Positions 53,468 through 62,043 of a stretch of DNA of 64,000 nt are shown here, piece by piece. A program made the position numbers and the translations under genes. The notes under the pieces are model-generated. The model was given only the letters and a program-made list of their open reading frames with translations. It had not been told where the DNA came from and searched no databases. Every line of letters starts with the position of its first letter. The first letter of the stretch is position 1. Source of the DNA: Jidongwangia harbinensis (GTDB taxonomy: Bacteria > Actinomycetota > Actinomycetes > Mycobacteriales > Micromonosporaceae); the NCBI RefSeq assembly GCF_020216025.1, contig NZ_JAIWNC010000001.1, positions 434,001 to 498,000 on the forward strand, read 5' to 3'.

Positions 53468-54261
53468 CCCTGGCGGCTGTTCCCAGTCCCGCCACGGCGG
53501 TGTGGCACCTGGGCCCGGTGCCGATCCGGGCCTACGCCCTGTGCATCCTCGCCGGCATCGGCGTAGCGATGCTCATCACGGAGAGGCGGCTGCGCGCGCG
53601 TGGCGTGACGGACGGTACGTCGCTGGACATCGCGATCTGGGCGGTGCCGACCGGCATCGTCGGCGCGCGCGTGTATCACGTGGTGACGTCCCCGCAGGGC
53701 TATGTCGGCCCGGGCGGGGACCCGCTGCGGGTGTTCGCGATCTGGGAGGGTGGACTCAGCATCTGGGGTGCCGTGGCCGGCGGCGCGATCGGCGCCTATC
53801 TCGCGGCCCGGCGCATCGGTCTGCCTCTCGGCCTCGTCGCCGACGCCCTCGCCCCGGGACTTCCGGTGGCGCAGGCGATCGGGCGACTCGGGAACTGGTT
53901 CAACAACGAGGTCTACGGCCGGCTCACCACGCTCCCCTGGGGCCTGGAGGTCCACGACATGCGGTCGGGAGCGGTCCGGCCCGGGCTGTATCACCCCACC
54001 TTCGCGTACGAGGCGATCTGGAACCTGGGTGTCGCCCTGCTGGTGTGGCGGCTCGACCGCCGGCACGAATTCGGTCGCGGACGGGCGTTCGCGCTCTACG
54101 TGATGGGCTATGCCGCCGGTCGGCTGTGGATCGAGACCCTGCGCATCGATGCCGCCAACACCATCGTCGGGGTACGCCTCAACGTCTTCACGGCGCTCCT
54201 GGCGCTCCTGCTCGCCACGACGTACTTCCGCAGGGTGCGGAGTCCGCGCGCACGTGGCTGA
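53464..54261 (+). CDS. lgt: Prolipoprotein diacylglyceryl transferase (probable paralogue)
   Basis: A 265-residue polytopic membrane enzyme that moves diacylglycerol from phosphatidylglycerol to the lipobox cysteine of prelipoproteins. The Lgt signature appears as GRLGNWFNNEVYG (about residues 140-152); the conserved arginine of VGARVYHV, the GGLSIWGAVAGG loop and HPTFAYEAIWNLG are also present. GTG 53464 overlaps the stop of the MarR remnant. It is not in the usual trp-operon setting of actinobacterial lgt, so it is probably a second copy. Its relation to the downstream ferric-reductase-like gene is not clear. Confidence 0.9.
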   Translation: MTLAAVPSPATAVWHLGPVPIRAYALCILAGIGVAMLITERRLRARGVTDGTSLDIAIWAVPTGIVGARVYHVVTSPQGYVGPGGDPLRVFAIWEGGLSIWGAVAGGAIGAYLAARRIGLPLGLVADALAPGLPVAQAIGRLGNWFNNEVYGRLTTLPWGLEVHDMRSGAVRPGLYHPTFAYEAIWNLGVALLVWRLDRRHEFGRGRAFALYVMGYAAGRLWIETLRIDAANTIVGVRLNVFTALLALLLATTYFRRVRSPRARG

Positions 54262-54317
54262 GCCCGGGTTTCCGGACGCCGCGCCCAACTGCCCACGAGA
54301 TGGAAGAAGTTGATCAC

Positions 54318-55658
54318 ATGAGGTCACCCTCGCCGGGGGTGCCGGCCCGCCACGTCGGGCCGGCGACAATCGCAGGTCTCGTTCTCGTGCAGGGCCTGAT
54401 ATGGGTCGTCTCGCGTCCGTCCGATGTCAGTCTCGGGAGTTACCTCGGGCAGTTCCTCGGAGCCGAGGCCGTCCTGCTGCTGTCGGTGGCGCTGGTGCTC
54501 ATCAGCACATTGCCGTGGGTGGAAGCGTGGTTCGACGGCATCGACCGGGCCGCCATCTGGCATCGCCGGCTCGCGATCACCGGGCTGGCCCTGCTGGCGC
54601 CGCACATCCTGCTCTCGTCGAGCCCGACCGTCACTCAGCTCGGCGGGGCCCTCGCCGTGATCGGCGCCACCGGCATGGTCGGGCTCGCCCTGTGGGCGAT
54701 CCTGCCGAGGTGGCAGTCGGTGGTTCCGGGTTCGTTGCGCCCGCTTTTTCTGGCGGCCCGGAATGCTCGGGGCGTCAAGGCGTTCCGTCGGATCTTCGGG
54801 GGTTACGACCGCTGGCGTGCACTGCACCGGACGACCGGGCTGTTCGTCGCGGCCGGTTTCGTCCACGGCGTGCTCGACGGAACGGCGTTCGACACCTCAC
54901 CGCTGCGGTACTGGACCTACCTGGCGGTCGGCGCCGTCGGCCTCGGTTTCTACCTCTATCGCGAACTGCTGGCCAGGTTCTTCCGGGCGTTGCACGACTA
55001 TCAGGTCGCCACGGTGAAGGAGATCGAGCCACGACTGGTGGAGATTGCCCTGCGACCGATCGGGCGCGGGGTCGACTTTGTGCCGGGTCAGTTCGCCATG
55101 GTGTACCTGGAGGCCAAGGACGGTTGGCATCGACACCCGTTCACGATCGCCAGTGCCCCGACCGACCAGAACCTCCGCTTCACGATCAAGGCTCTGGGCG
55201 ACTACACGTCGCGTCTGCACGAGCTCGTCGAGCCGGGCATGCCCGCGGTCATCGGTGGCCCACACGGACGTTTCGACCATCGGCGTGGCACCGACCGGCA
55301 GGTCTGGATCGCCGGCGGCGTCGGCGTAGCGCCCTTCCTCAGCTGGCTGCGCTCGCTTGACGGCCCGTTGCCGTACCGGGTGGACTTCTTCTATTCCGCA
55401 GTCGGTACACCGGCGTTCGCCGACGAGATCCGAGCGATCGCCGACCGGCACGACGCCCTGCACGCTCACGTCATCGATACGAGCCTCGAAGGGCGCCTGA
55501 CGGTGGAACGTGTGCTCGTCGGCGCCGGCGGTCACCCGGACCAGTTGTCCGTGTTCATGTGCGGTCCGGCGGCGATGTTGTCCGCCTTCGAGACGCAGCT
55601 GCGGCGGGCCGGCGTCGCCTCCCGGCACATCCACCGCGAGTATTTCGACTGGCGTTGA
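54318..55658 (+). CDS. Ferric-reductase-like membrane flavoprotein oxidoreductase
   Basis: A 446-residue protein. The first 200 residues hold six hydrophobic helices with histidines placed as in haem-binding ferric-reductase/NOX domains (RLAITGLALLAPHILL, HRTTGLFVAAGFVHGV). From about 225 the FAD domain follows (RHPFTIASAP, GPHGRF), then the NAD(P)H domain (WIAGGVGVAPFLSWLRSL, VFMCGPAAMLSAFE) and the terminal REYFDWR. It would pass electrons from NADPH across the membrane to ferric iron, oxygen or another acceptor. I use ATG 54318 (GGAAGAAG upstream); ATG 54300 would add six residues. No iron-uptake gene is next to it. Confidence 0.9.
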   Translation: MRSPSPGVPARHVGPATIAGLVLVQGLIWVVSRPSDVSLGSYLGQFLGAEAVLLLSVALVLISTLPWVEAWFDGIDRAAIWHRRLAITGLALLAPHILLSSSPTVTQLGGALAVIGATGMVGLALWAILPRWQSVVPGSLRPLFLAARNARGVKAFRRIFGGYDRWRALHRTTGLFVAAGFVHGVLDGTAFDTSPLRYWTYLAVGAVGLGFYLYRELLARFFRALHDYQVATVKEIEPRLVEIALRPIGRGVDFVPGQFAMVYLEAKDGWHRHPFTIASAPTDQNLRFTIKALGDYTSRLHELVEPGMPAVIGGPHGRFDHRRGTDRQVWIAGGVGVAPFLSWLRSLDGPLPYRVDFFYSAVGTPAFADEIRAIADRHDALHAHVIDTSLEGRLTVERVLVGAGGHPDQLSVFMCGPAAMLSAFETQLRRAGVASRHIHREYFDWR

Positions 55659-55714
55659 CGCACGGCATCGGCCGCCGGCGGCGCGCACCTGCACCGTGAG
55701 CTTCCCAACTCCTG

Positions 55715-55745
55715 CCTTGACTGTGTTCCGGGGACACGGTTTGCA
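55715..55745 (+). promoter_or_regulatory. MerR-type promoter of the ABC transporter operon
   Basis: -35 TTGACT (55715-55720) and -10 TGCACT (55740-55745) are separated by 19 bp, longer than the usual 17, with a GTGT-N7-ACAC dyad filling the spacer (55721-55735). Overlong spacers with a central dyad are the mark of MerR-activated promoters. A matching element lies at 59406. The ABC ATPase starts 50 bp downstream with its own GGAGG. Confidence 0.7.
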
Positions 55746-55795
55746 CTGGTGCCCGCACGGATCACAGGCGAGCAGTCAGTGGAGGCAGGACCGAC

Positions 55796-56728
55796 ATGGG
55801 GTACGCGGAGACGACATCCGGCGCACCGTCCCGGCCGGTTGTCGAGGTGGACCGGTTGAGCGTCTCGTACGGCGACTTTCCGGCCGTCAAGGATCTGACC
55901 TTCCGGGTCGAGCGGGGTGAGCTGTACGCCCTGCTCGGCACGAACGGAGCGGGCAAGACCTCGGCTCTGGAGGTCGTCGAGGGACATCGGAGGGCGTCCT
56001 CGGGCACCGTGCGGGTCTTCGGTGAGAGTCCGGCGAACCGGCGGGCGGTGCGGCCCCGGACCGGAATCATGTTGCAGGAGAGCGGGTTCTCCGCCGACCT
56101 CACCGTCGCGGAGTCCGTCCGGCTGGTCGGCCGGCTGTCCGGCCGCGCCGATTCGGTCGATCGCGTCCTGGGCCTCGTCGACCTCACGCACAAGGCCGCG
56201 ACCCGGGTCGGGCAGCTGTCCGGCGGCGAGAAGCGGCGACTCGACTTCGCCACCGCGGTCTACGGGCGACCCGAGCTGATCTTCCTGGACGAGCCCACCA
56301 CGGGACTGGACATCCAGTCGCGGGACGCTCTGTGGGAGGCCGTGAAGGAACTGCGCGGCAACGGTTCGACCGTCATCCTGACGACGCACTACCTCGAAGA
56401 GGCGCAGCAGTACGCCGACCGCATCGGGCTCATGCACCGGGGCACGCTCCGCAGCCAGGGAACGGTGCCCGAGCTGACCCGGACACTGCCGGCGGCGATC
56501 CAGTTCTCGCTCTCCCCCGGCGCCCCCGTGCCGCCCCTCGGTGCCGCCCAGCCGGCCGGCCCGGCGTACCGGATCGAGACGTCCGAACTGCAGGCAGATC
56601 TCAAGCGGCTGCTCGACTGGGCCGACCTGCACGACGTCGACCTGCACGGACTCTCCGCCGCGCCGACCCGGCTGGACGACGTCTTCCGCGCCATCGAGAC
56701 CGACCCGGCCCCCACCCCGACCCGCTGA
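55796..56728 (+). CDS. ABC transporter ATP-binding protein (drug-export type)
   Basis: A 310-residue ATPase. Walker A GTNGAGKTS at about 44-52, signature LSGGEKRR, Walker B LIFLDEPTTGLD, and LTTHYLEEAQQ with the switch His. The C-terminal 80 residues are the DUF4162-like extension usual in DrrA-type exporters. Preceded by GGAGG, it is followed after 10 bp by its permease. Together they likely export a hydrophobic drug or lipid. The MerR promoter upstream suggests induction by the exported compound. Confidence 0.94.
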   Translation: MGYAETTSGAPSRPVVEVDRLSVSYGDFPAVKDLTFRVERGELYALLGTNGAGKTSALEVVEGHRRASSGTVRVFGESPANRRAVRPRTGIMLQESGFSADLTVAESVRLVGRLSGRADSVDRVLGLVDLTHKAATRVGQLSGGEKRRLDFATAVYGRPELIFLDEPTTGLDIQSRDALWEAVKELRGNGSTVILTTHYLEEAQQYADRIGLMHRGTLRSQGTVPELTRTLPAAIQFSLSPGAPVPPLGAAQPAGPAYRIETSELQADLKRLLDWADLHDVDLHGLSAAPTRLDDVFRAIETDPAPTPTR

Positions 56729-56738
56729 AGGCAACGAC

Positions 56739-57458
56739 ATGCTCCCCATCGCGTACACCGAATTCGCCCAGATCTTCCGCAACCGCGCCGTGCTGATCTC
56801 CAACCTCGTCATGCCGTTGGTGGCGAGCGCCTTCTTCATCTACCGCCGCGACACGTTCGCCCAGATCGGCAGCCTGGGTTACATCGCCGCGGTCCTCGTC
56901 TTCACCGTCGGCGCGTTCAGCCTCTACACCACGGCGGTGACCACCCTGTCCGCCCGCCGGCAGGACCTGTTCCTCAAGCGGCTGCGCTCCACCACCGCCG
57001 GCGACCCGGCGATCCTGTCCGGCCTGACCCTGCCGGTCGCCCTCACCGCGGTCGTCCAGGTCGTGGTCATCCTCGGCGTCTTCGCCGTGGTGAGCGGCCG
57101 CCCGGCCAACGTCGCGCTCCTGGCCGTGGCCGTCCTGGCGACGTTCGGCATGATGCTCGCCCTGGCGATGGCCACCGCCGGCCTGACCGGCTCGCCGGAA
57201 CAGGCTCAGGTCACCACACTGCCGATCAGCCTGCTGACCATCGCGGTGGCCAGCTGGGTCGGCATCACCGGCACGGAGAGCTTCGCCCTGCTCAAGCGGC
57301 TGCTGCCCGGCGGGTCGGCGACCGAACTGATCGTGCACACCTGGAACGGCGGCGTGCCGCTCGCGGATTCGCTGCCGCTGCTGGCGCCGACGCTCGGCTG
57401 GGTGGTCGTGGCGATCGTGCTCGCGCTGCGGTTGTTCCGGTGGGAACCCCGCCGGTGA
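56739..57458 (+). CDS. ABC-2 type transporter permease
   Basis: A 239-residue permease with six hydrophobic segments (about 20-38, 45-72, 95-120, 128-150, 158-180, 210-232), the layout of DrrB/ABC-2 permeases. It has the usual conserved LFLKRLRSTT turn between the second and third segments. It is the partner of the ATPase just upstream, and the MerR gene follows 74 bp later. Confidence 0.9.
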   Translation: MLPIAYTEFAQIFRNRAVLISNLVMPLVASAFFIYRRDTFAQIGSLGYIAAVLVFTVGAFSLYTTAVTTLSARRQDLFLKRLRSTTAGDPAILSGLTLPVALTAVVQVVVILGVFAVVSGRPANVALLAVAVLATFGMMLALAMATAGLTGSPEQAQVTTLPISLLTIAVASWVGITGTESFALLKRLLPGGSATELIVHTWNGGVPLADSLPLLAPTLGWVVVAIVLALRLFRWEPRR

Positions 57459-57532
57459 CGCGCGGTACCGGTCACGCGGCAGAGCCGGTCCGGACCGGCC
57501 GTACCGACCGGATCTTGTGTGTTAGCGTGCCC

Positions 57533-58318
57533 ATGGGGACCGATTCGAAGGGGCCGGACGTGGCCTGGAGCACCCGGGAACTCGCCGAGTTCGCCGGCAC
57601 CACGGTGAACACCATCCGGCACTACCACCGGCTCGGTCTGCTCGAAGAGCCGGACCGCCGGCGCAACGGCTACAAGCAGTACGGCGTACCGCATCTCGTC
57701 TGCCTGCTGCGGATCCGGCGCCTCGTGGAGCTCGGGGTTCCACTGTCCGAGATCGGCGTGGCACGGACCAACGGCGACGTGCCCCCGGAGGTCCTGCGCC
57801 AGGTCGACGCCCAACTCGCCGCCGAGATCGAGCGCCTGAGCAAGGCCCGCTCCGACATCGCCGTGATCCTCCGCGACGGCGCACCGGCCGATGCCCCGGC
57901 GGGCTTCGCGTCGGTCGCGCCCCGCCTGTCCGACGCCGACACCTCGCTCATCCACGTCTACACCCGGCTGTACGACGACGACGCCATGAAGGACCTGCAG
58001 CGCATGACGGAGACCGACAACGATCCCGTCAACGCGGAGATGGATGCCCTGTCCCCGGACGCGGACGAGGCCACCCGGCAGGATCTCGCCGAACGGCTCG
58101 CGCCGGTCATCGCCCGGAACCTCACCGAGTACCCGTGGCTGACCGATCCTGGCGCGCACCTCGCCAAGAGTGAGAGCGTCACCATGCAGACGTTCGTCGA
58201 CGCCGTGGTCGCGATCTACAACCCCGCTCAGGTCGACGTGCTCACCCGGGCCAGCCTCATCGCGCACCGGCTGGTGCGGCCCGCGTCCGAGGCCGGCGAC
58301 GACACCAGTCCCGGGTGA
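57533..58318 (+). CDS. MerR-family transcriptional regulator
   Basis: A 261-residue regulator. The N-terminal HTH reads STRELAEFAGTTVNTIRHYHRLGLLEEPDRRRNGYKQYG, then RIRRLVELGVPLSEIGVA and a coiled dimer helix (LRQVDAQLAAEIERLSKA). Residues 110-255 form a helical ligand-binding domain without a cysteine metal site, so the inducer is probably organic. ATG 57533 gives the standard N terminus; there is no good ribosome site, so a leaderless transcript is possible. It sits between the ABC operon and the secreted hydrolase, whose promoters share a MerR-type architecture, and is the obvious activator of both. Confidence 0.93.
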   Translation: MGTDSKGPDVAWSTRELAEFAGTTVNTIRHYHRLGLLEEPDRRRNGYKQYGVPHLVCLLRIRRLVELGVPLSEIGVARTNGDVPPEVLRQVDAQLAAEIERLSKARSDIAVILRDGAPADAPAGFASVAPRLSDADTSLIHVYTRLYDDDAMKDLQRMTETDNDPVNAEMDALSPDADEATRQDLAERLAPVIARNLTEYPWLTDPGAHLAKSESVTMQTFVDAVVAIYNPAQVDVLTRASLIAHRLVRPASEAGDDTSPG

Positions 58319-58366
58319 CCCCCGGATCGGCCCCTCTGGCAGCCGCAGCGAAGGACGTGAGAACCG

Positions 58367-59329
58367 ATGACCTCCTCCCCCAGGACGACCTGGCCGAGCC
58401 TCAGAGTCGCGGACTGGAGCCCCACCCGCGACACCCTGCACATGTGGACCCAGATCGTGGGCAAGATCCGCATGGCCCACGCTCCGCTGGTCAACCACTG
58501 GTGGCAGGTGACGCTGTACGTGAACTCGCGCGGACTGACGACGTCGACCATCCCGTACCGCACCGGTTGCTTCGAGATCCAGCTGGACGTCGTCGGCCAC
58601 CAGCTCGAGATCCGCAGCAGCGACGGCGGCACGCGGAGCTTCCCGCTCCGGCCGATGCCGGTCGCCGAGTTCTACGCCCAGATCATGGGCCTGCTCGACC
58701 AGCTCGGGATCGAGACGTCGATCCGGCCGCATCCCAACGAGGTCGAGCCGGCCATTCCGTTCGCCGAGGACTACCAGCACGCCTCCTACGACGGTGCGGC
58801 GGTGACCCTGTTCTGGCGGCAGCTGCTGCAGGCGAACCGCGTGATCGGCGAGTTCCGGTCAGGCTTCGTCGGCAAGGTCAGCCCGGTGCACTTCTTCTGG
58901 GGCGCGATGGACCTCGCCTGTACCCGCTTCTCCGGGCGGCCGGCGCCGCCACACCCCGGCGGGGCACCCAACTGCGGGGACTGGGTCATGGTCGAGGGCT
59001 ACTCGCGGGAGTTGTCCAGCTGCGGGTTCTGGCCCGGCGGTGGCGAGGAGGGCGCGTTCTACTCGTACGCCTACCCCACCCCCGACGGGTTCGCCGATCA
59101 GCCGGCCGGCCCCGCGGGGGCGTACTTCAGCACCGAGTTCCGGCAGTTCCTGCTCCCCTACGAGGTCGCCCGCGCCGCACCCGACCCGGACCGCGCGGTC
59201 GCCGAGTTCCTCCGCACCACCTACGAGGCCGCCGCGAACCTCGGACAGTGGGACCGCTCCGCGCTGGAGGACGACCCCTTCCGGTGGCGGCAGACGCCCG
59301 CGGGCGGTGCTGGCTCGCCGCCGGGATGA
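58367..59329 (+). CDS. DUF5996-family protein
   Basis: A 320-residue soluble protein with the family pattern: TRDTLHMWTQIVGKIRMAHA near the start, NHWWQVTLYVNSRGLTT, QIMGLLDQLG, then FRSGFVGKVSPVHFFWGAMD and a C-terminal FRQFLLPYEV. The function is unknown; the Trp/His-rich core suggests ligand or metal binding. It starts 48 bp after the MerR gene and may be co-transcribed with it. No signal peptide. Confidence 0.85.
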   Translation: MTSSPRTTWPSLRVADWSPTRDTLHMWTQIVGKIRMAHAPLVNHWWQVTLYVNSRGLTTSTIPYRTGCFEIQLDVVGHQLEIRSSDGGTRSFPLRPMPVAEFYAQIMGLLDQLGIETSIRPHPNEVEPAIPFAEDYQHASYDGAAVTLFWRQLLQANRVIGEFRSGFVGKVSPVHFFWGAMDLACTRFSGRPAPPHPGGAPNCGDWVMVEGYSRELSSCGFWPGGGEEGAFYSYAYPTPDGFADQPAGPAGAYFSTEFRQFLLPYEVARAAPDPDRAVAEFLRTTYEAAANLGQWDRSALEDDPFRWRQTPAGGAGSPPG

Positions 59330-59405
59330 CCGCCGCGGTGCCGCCCGCGGCGAGGGCGGCAGGTCCCGGCGGGCCCCGCCGCCTCCGGCTCGAACGCGCC
59401 GTCGC

Positions 59406-59436
59406 TTGACCGTGTGCCGGGAACACAGGCTGCACT
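59406..59436 (+). promoter_or_regulatory. Second MerR-type promoter, leaderless, for the TAP-like hydrolase
   Basis: -35 TTGACC (59406-59411) and -10 TGCACT (59431-59436), again with a 19-bp spacer holding GTGT-N7-ACAC (59412-59426). The -10 and dyad ends equal those at 55715. The first base expected to be transcribed falls on or next to the A of ATG 59443, so the mRNA is probably leaderless, and there is no Shine-Dalgarno sequence. Confidence 0.68.
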
Positions 59437-59442
59437 GTACGG

Positions 59443-61014
59443 ATGAATCGAAGGCATGGCATACGGCGAGGACTGGCTCTGACCGTCACGATCGGACTCC
59501 TCGGGTCACTGGCGGCGGCCCCGGCCGCAGCCGGCGGCGGCAGCACCGGGCAGGTGGAGTGGGGCGCCTGCCCGGATCCGATCGCGGCGGCCGCCCCGAC
59601 GGTGCGGTGCGGGACCGTGACGGTGCCGCTGGACTACCGGGATCCGGACGGGACGCGGATCGACCTGATGGTGTCCCGGATTCCCAGCACGAATCCGGAG
59701 AAGCGGCGCGGCGTGCTGCTGCTGAACCCGGGCGGTCCGGGCGGCTCGGCGCTGACGATGCCGCACGACCTGGTCAACCTGGGTGTTCCGGCGAGCGTCA
59801 CGGACGCGTACGACCTGATCGGCATGGACCCGCGGGGGGTCGGCTACTCGGCCCGGATCGACTGCGGGTTCACCACCGACCAGGGCTACCCGGGCAACGT
59901 GCCGCCGTGGGCCGAGGACGACGCGGCGGTCCTCGCGCAGGCCGCCGCCGCCCGGGCGGTCGCCGAGCAGTGCGCGGCCCACGACACCGATGGCCGGATG
60001 GCGCACATCTCGACGGCCAACACGGCCCGCGACCTGGACCGGATCCGGGCCGCGCTGGGCGAGCGGAAGGCCAGCTTCCTGGGGTACTCGTACGGATCGG
60101 CGCTCGGCGCCGCGTACGCCTCGATGTTCCCGGACACCACCGACCGGGTCATCATCGACAGCAACGCCGGCGACACCGCCCTGACCCGCGCCGGCGTGCG
60201 CCGCTTCGGCCTGGGCTTCGAGCAGGCGTTCCCGGACTTCGCGCGCTGGGCCGCGGCCCGGCACGCCTCGTACGGCCTGGGCCGCACGCCCGAACAGGTC
60301 CGCGCCACCTACTTCGCGCTGGCCGAGCGGCTCGACGAGCAGCCGCTCCCGTTCATGAACGGCCGTGAGTTCCGGGTCAACACCTTCGCCTCGCTGTACG
60401 GCGAGTCCCAGTACCCGGCACTGGCCCGGGCCTGGCAGGAGGTGAAGGGGGCCGGTGCGGTGACGGCCGGCGCGCGGGCCGCCGCGGCGCCCAGCCCGTA
60501 CTCCAACTTCTTCACCGTGTTCCTGGCCGTGACCTGCAACGACAGCGACTGGCCGAGCAACGTCGGTGGGTACCGGCGCAGTGTCGCCGAGGACCGTGAG
60601 AAGTACCCGATGTTCGGCGCGGCGTCGGCCAACATCAACCCGTGCGCCTTCTGGTCCCTCGGGCCGGCCGAGCCGCAGGTCGCCGTCAACGACGACGGCC
60701 CGGCCAACATCCTGATCCTGCAGAACCGCCGGGACGCCGGCACGCCGCTGCGGGGCGGGCAGCTCATCCGGGCGAAGTTCGCCCACCGGTCCCGCCTGGT
60801 CACGGTCGACGAGAACCAGCACGGCGTCTACGTGTTCGACGACAACCCGTGCGCCCTCGGCGTCGGCACCGCCTGGCTGGTCGACGGTGTACTCCCGCCG
60901 GACACGACCTGCGCGGCCTCCGCCCGGTCCGGACTGAACCTGGACCGCGACGGCGAGCAGCGCCGGGCCGAGACCCTGCGCACGCGCCCGTTGGGCACGG
61001 TCACCACGAACTGA
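59443..61014 (+). CDS. Secreted alpha/beta hydrolase, TAP-like C-terminal domain (tripeptidyl-aminopeptidase type)
   Basis: A 523-residue secreted enzyme. The signal peptide runs from MNRRHGIRRG to about AAA30. The catalytic triad is Ser216 (GYSYG), Asp431 (RRDAGTP) and His460 (ENQHGVY). The oxyanion-hole region is NPGGPGGSA at 95-103, and the C-terminal TAP-like domain ends with paired cysteines (C470, CAAS). Relatives cleave tripeptides from proteins or hydrolyse esters outside the cell. The MerR-type promoter ties it to the ABC exporter, so it may process the exported or inducing compound. Confidence 0.93.
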   Translation: MNRRHGIRRGLALTVTIGLLGSLAAAPAAAGGGSTGQVEWGACPDPIAAAAPTVRCGTVTVPLDYRDPDGTRIDLMVSRIPSTNPEKRRGVLLLNPGGPGGSALTMPHDLVNLGVPASVTDAYDLIGMDPRGVGYSARIDCGFTTDQGYPGNVPPWAEDDAAVLAQAAAARAVAEQCAAHDTDGRMAHISTANTARDLDRIRAALGERKASFLGYSYGSALGAAYASMFPDTTDRVIIDSNAGDTALTRAGVRRFGLGFEQAFPDFARWAAARHASYGLGRTPEQVRATYFALAERLDEQPLPFMNGREFRVNTFASLYGESQYPALARAWQEVKGAGAVTAGARAAAAPSPYSNFFTVFLAVTCNDSDWPSNVGGYRRSVAEDREKYPMFGAASANINPCAFWSLGPAEPQVAVNDDGPANILILQNRRDAGTPLRGGQLIRAKFAHRSRLVTVDENQHGVYVFDDNPCALGVGTAWLVDGVLPPDTTCAASARSGLNLDRDGEQRRAETLRTRPLGTVTTN

Positions 61015-61025
61015 TCCGCCGCTCA

Positions 61026-61086
61026 CCCGGCCCGGACCGGCCGCGGGATCTGGATCGAAACCAGTGCCGCGGCCGGCCGGGCCGGG
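61026..61086 (+). terminator. 20-bp stem terminator after the TAP-like gene
   Basis: Arms at 61026-61046 and 61067-61086 form a 20-bp GC stem with one bulged A and a 20-nt loop, 11 bp after the stop codon. A short T/C run follows. It is the strongest intrinsic-terminator-like structure in the window. Confidence 0.75.
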
Positions 61087-61206
61087 TCTTGTCCCCCGTG
61101 CGAGCTACCCGCAAGTGTCCACCGCACGGTGACGATTGTGGCGGCGCAGATCCATAGATTTCTTCGTGTCCGCGGCGCTCCGGTCGCGGCGTGCGAAGGA
61201 GTCATC

Positions 61207-62043
61207 ATGCGGTTCGTCAAACAGCTTCTCGCGGTGCTCGCCGTCACCGTCGTCGGCGGGCTGGGCGCCACCGCCGTCGCGGGAAACCCTTTCCTCACCC
61301 TGGTGATCGGTGCCGCGACGGCCGTCCTGGCCGTGGTCGTCTACCGGTGGGTCGTGCGGCGCACCGAGCGCCGCGAACCGGCCGAACTCGGGCCGGACGG
61401 CTGGCGCGGGAAGCTCGGCCGCGGGACGCTCATCGGCCTCGCCATGTTCGCGGCCGTCATCGCCAACATCGCGTTCCTCGGCGGTTACGACGTCCAGGGC
61501 TGGGGCTCGCCGGCCGGTGCGCTGGGCCTGCTCGGGTTCATGGCCGCCGCCGCCGTCACCGAGGAACTGCTGTTCCGGGGCGTACTGTTCCGGATCATCG
61601 AGGAGCGTACCGGCACCTGGATCGCCCTCGCCCTGACCGGCCTGGTGTTCGGCGCGATGCACCTGGCGAACCCGGACGCCACCCTGTGGGGTGCGACCGC
61701 CATCGCGATCGAGGCCGGGTTCATGCTGGCCGCCTGCTACGCCGCCACCCGCAACCTGTGGGTCCCGATCGGCCTGCACTTCGGCTGGAACTTCGCCGCC
61801 GGCGGCATCTTCAGCGTCGTGGTCTCCGGCAACGGCGACTCGAAGGGCCTGCTCGAGGCCTCGACGTCGGGACCGGCCGCGCTCAGCGGCGGCGACTTCG
61901 GGCCGGAGGGCAGCCTGTACGCGGTACTGGCCGGGGTGGCGCTGACCGTGGCGTTCCTGTGGCTGGCCAAGCGCCGCGGGCACATCGTCCCGCGCCGTCG
62001 CCGCACCGCGCCGGCCCCGGCAACCGCCGCGGTCACCCGGTGA
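61207..62043 (+). CDS. CPBP-family intramembrane metalloprotease
   Basis: A 278-residue membrane protein of the CPBP (Rce1/Abi) family with seven to eight helices. The family motifs are complete: EE119-120 and R124 in EELLFRG, H152 in FGAMHLAN, and H191/N195 in LHFGWNFA. Bacterial members are linked to bacteriocin immunity and membrane-protein processing. ATG 61207 has AAGGAG at ideal spacing. Its GTGA overlap with the following histidine kinase suggests that the two act together, for example proteolysis feeding a sensor. Confidence 0.92.
   Translation: MRFVKQLLAVLAVTVVGGLGATAVAGNPFLTLVIGAATAVLAVVVYRWVVRRTERREPAELGPDGWRGKLGRGTLIGLAMFAAVIANIAFLGGYDVQGWGSPAGALGLLGFMAAAAVTEELLFRGVLFRIIEERTGTWIALALTGLVFGAMHLANPDATLWGATAIAIEAGFMLAACYAATRNLWVPIGLHFGWNFAAGGIFSVVVSGNGDSKGLLEASTSGPAALSGGDFGPEGSLYAVLAGVALTVAFLWLAKRRGHIVPRRRRTAPAPATAAVTR

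Noticed and set aside
53502..55658. A 718-residue reading upstream of the ferric-reductase-like gene
   Set aside because: Its first 270 residues are a shadow of the lgt gene in another frame; the oxidoreductase starts at ATG 54318.
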